A stretch of 64,000 nt of DNA, from contig JAJFHZ010000010.1 in NCBI GenBank assembly GCA_021775355.1, forward strand, positions 172,667 to 236,666, written 5' to 3'. The position numbers were made by a program, and so were the translations under genes. The notes beneath the pieces were generated by a model. That model searched no databases. It worked only from the letters and a program-made list of their open reading frames with translations, and had not been told where the DNA came from. Shown here in pieces: positions 62,700 through 64,000 of the stretch. The stretch comes from Amylibacter sp. GTDB lineage: Bacteria > Pseudomonadota > Alphaproteobacteria > Rhodobacterales > Rhodobacteraceae. How positions within the stretch are numbered: position 1 is the first letter of the stretch; every line of letters starts with the position of its first letter.

Positions 62700-63575
62700 A
62701 TGAATCAACGACTAGACATCGACGCGCTTAGAACGCTGTGTGCGATTGAAGATTTTGGTGGGGTAACCCGCGCTTCGGAACATCTGTCGCTTTCACAATC
62801 TGCGGTCAGTCACAAAATCAAACGCCTTGAGGGGAATATCGATTGTGAACTGCTAACGCGTCGCACGGGCGCACCTTTGCTGACAAACGATGGGCTGCGC
62901 CTTGTAGAATATGCAAAACGCATCCTGTCGCTTCACGACGAAGCGCTTTTGAGCCTAAGCAAACAGCCTTTGACGGGAAAAATCCGACTTGGTATGACAG
63001 AAGATACCACAAGTAGCGATTTGTCACGAATTTTAGGACGTTTCACAAGATTGCACCCAAATGTTACCGTGCGGACCCATGTCCGTCAAAGTTTGACTTT
63101 GGAATACGAGCTAGAGCGCGGTGAGATAGACTTGGCCGTAATGCAAATTTTTAAACATCGCCTTCATCCCACTGATTTGATTCTTTATGATGAAACTCTA
63201 CATTGGGTTAAAGCGCGGGATTTGGTTGTGGACTTTGATCGCCCGCTTCCGTTTTTGGCTTACGACGACAAGTGTTTCTATAAACACTGGGCGATGGGAA
63301 TTGATCAGGTGCCCGCAGTTTATCTGGAAACGGTTCTAGAATGTGCAAGCTCAGCGGGCATAGTGTCAGCAATCCAAGCAGGCTTAGGCATCGCACTACT
63401 GCCTGAGCAATATCTCACAAATGAAATGCTTATCATCGATGGTCAGTTACCTAGGCCGCCTAAAGTCACTTTTATCGTCCGCCAAAACCGAAAATCTCGC
63501 TCGAAATCTGTAACAGCCCTTGCAAATGAGATTGCGTATGAAGGTACCCAACTTGCCAGATTGCGCCTCGCATGA
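62700..63575 (+). CDS. LysR family regulator
   Basis: 291 residues. The N-terminal winged helix (about 4-62) has GGVTRASEHLSLSQSAVSHKIKRLE and the wing CELLTRRTGAPLLTNDG. The effector domain runs about 90-285. ATG 62700 with AAGAG is chosen over a frame start at 62670. It is divergent from the hydrolase operon and most likely controls it. A small stem (AGCTTTG/CAAAGCT, 63594-63611) follows its stop without a T-run. Confidence 0.88.
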   Translation: MNQRLDIDALRTLCAIEDFGGVTRASEHLSLSQSAVSHKIKRLEGNIDCELLTRRTGAPLLTNDGLRLVEYAKRILSLHDEALLSLSKQPLTGKIRLGMTEDTTSSDLSRILGRFTRLHPNVTVRTHVRQSLTLEYELERGEIDLAVMQIFKHRLHPTDLILYDETLHWVKARDLVVDFDRPLPFLAYDDKCFYKHWAMGIDQVPAVYLETVLECASSAGIVSAIQAGLGIALLPEQYLTNEMLIIDGQLPRPPKVTFIVRQNRKSRSKSVTALANEIAYEGTQLARLRLA

Positions 63576-63689
63576 GCTTCACCTATCGACGGCAGCTTTG
63601 TCCGCAAAGCTACTACCACTGGTTCCCGCCTGACACAACTGCTTGTGCTGCAACCCCAATTCCCTCTTCCCCTGCCCACCATCCTCGCT

Positions 63690-63866
63690 TATCCTGCCGT
63701 TAGGGTTGGCGCAGGTCAGCCTCGGGGTGTCGTTACTCCACACGGGTCGGTTGGTATCAACCGCAATGATGCTTCCTCGATATTTAGGTCGGGGAGGTTA
63801 TGACGTATGTTCAGGGCTTCGGCCTAAAGGTCATAGCAGTCGTACTCGTGCGGCTAACGAACTCCC
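63690..63866 (+). ncRNA. candidate structured leader RNA with a three-way junction
   Basis: Part of the 345-bp gene-free stretch 63576-63920. Inverted repeats fit one fold. P1 is CGGGGAG (63790-63796) with CTCCCCG (63862-63868). Inside it, P2 is TATGAC (63799-63804) with GTCATA (63830-63835), capped by a GGGC-TTCG-GCC hairpin at 63814-63824. P3 is AGTCGTA (63838-63844) with TGCGGCT (63849-63855). Upstream lies CGGTTG-GTAT-CAACCG (63748-63763). The right arm of P1 shares two bases with the following hairpin. It looks like a riboswitch-type leader, or a small RNA with its terminator. I could not match it to TPP, cobalamin, SAM, SAH, glycine, c-di-GMP, fluoride or guanidine riboswitches. Confidence 0.35.
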
Positions 63867-63892
63867 CGGCTGTCGATGTTTTTCGACAGCCG
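63867..63892 (+). terminator. terminator-like hairpin before the last gene
   Basis: CGGCTGTCG (63867-63875) and CGACAGCCG (63884-63892) form a perfect 9-bp stem with an 8-base T-rich loop, followed by ATTTCATTTG. It stands 28 bases ahead of the next start codon. The T-tail is imperfect. Overlap with P1 of the preceding structure suggests an expression platform. Confidence 0.55.
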
Positions 63893-63920
63893 ATTTCATT
63901 TGAAAAAAAGGAGTTTTAAA

Positions 63921-64000
63921 ATGTCCGATATTGACCCTAATGATATTCGCCTAACCTATAAACAACGCACATGGGTGATGGCCTATTTACTAATCGGCGC
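63921..64000 (+). CDS. unidentified gene, 3' part beyond the window
   Basis: ATG 63921 follows a strong AAGGAG (63908-63913) seven bases away. The first 26 codons read MSDIDPNDIRLTYKQRTWVM and then a hydrophobic AYLLIG where the window ends, as in the start of a membrane protein with a short charged cytoplasmic N-terminus. I do not recognise the family. The structured leader upstream may regulate it. Confidence 0.7.
   Translation, partial: MSDIDPNDIRLTYKQRTWVMAYLLIG

Noticed and set aside
63790..63868. Three-way junction considered as a c-di-GMP-I or TPP riboswitch.
   Set aside because: The conserved sequence elements of both (for example the GGACGCAAAGC stretch and the CTGAGA element) are absent.

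Overview
The window reads as a stretch of chromosome from a low-GC member of the Rhodobacterales/Roseobacter group (alphaproteobacteria). The evidence is the rpsA-ihfB-lapA-trpF order, a complete beta-hydroxyaspartate (bhc) cluster, a PuuD-type cytochrome c urate oxidase, heterotetrameric sarcosine oxidase and alphaproteobacterial-style Liv transporter clusters. Base composition looks close to half GC by eye; genus cannot be fixed from this. There are no rRNA genes, recognisable tRNAs, CRISPR arrays, insertion sequences or phage genes. Almost all of the window is metabolic chromosome with tight operons (many ATGA/TGATG overlaps).

Layout. (1) 1-4.4 kb: trpF (cut by the window edge), lapA-like, ihfB and rpsA on the minus strand, then a divergent DJ-1/PfpI-like gene and a small coupled ORF that seems frameshifted. 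(2) 4.5-10.5 kb: a peptide-type ABC importer (binding protein, two permeases, fused double ATPase) and an SDR. (3) 10.5-18.9 kb: purine breakdown from urate to glyoxylate (PuuD, UraH, a PuuE-UraD fusion, ureidoglycine aminohydrolase, AllA), a urate/xanthine permease, guanine deaminase and a LysR regulator; allantoate amidohydrolase is missing. (4) 19-24.3 kb: bhcABCD with divergent bhcR, the cycle that turns glyoxylate into oxaloacetate without carbon loss, followed by a Tsx-like outer membrane channel. Regions 3 and 4 make chemical sense together: the glyoxylate released by AllA is the BHA-cycle substrate, and guaD lies directly downstream of bhcD on the same strand.

(5) 25.4-28.5 kb: a CocE-type hydrolase and an EamA exporter. 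(6) 28.5-42 kb: one 12-gene minus-strand operon for leucine, valine and isoleucine breakdown, headed by a TetR gene with a visible promoter and an operator at its predicted start site. (7) 42-51.7 kb: an acyl-CoA ligase/Liv-type ABC importer/PaaK-like cluster of unknown substrate. It contains an opposite-strand gene for an undescribed two-repeat protein and ends in a decayed nitronate monooxygenase remnant. (8) 51.9-54.9 kb: a soluble PAS hybrid histidine kinase, its response regulator and a small potassium-channel-like protein.

(9) 55-61.2 kb: a GlxA/SouR-type AraC regulator divergent from soxBDAG; the delta subunit has no cysteine and so cannot carry the usual zinc site. (10) 61.5-64 kb: a small membrane protein, an alpha/beta hydrolase, a divergent LysR gene, then a 345-bp intergenic region that can fold into a three-way junction overlapping a hairpin, ahead of a gene cut by the window end. 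The strongest candidates for something undescribed are the two-repeat protein in region 7 and the structured leader in region 10.
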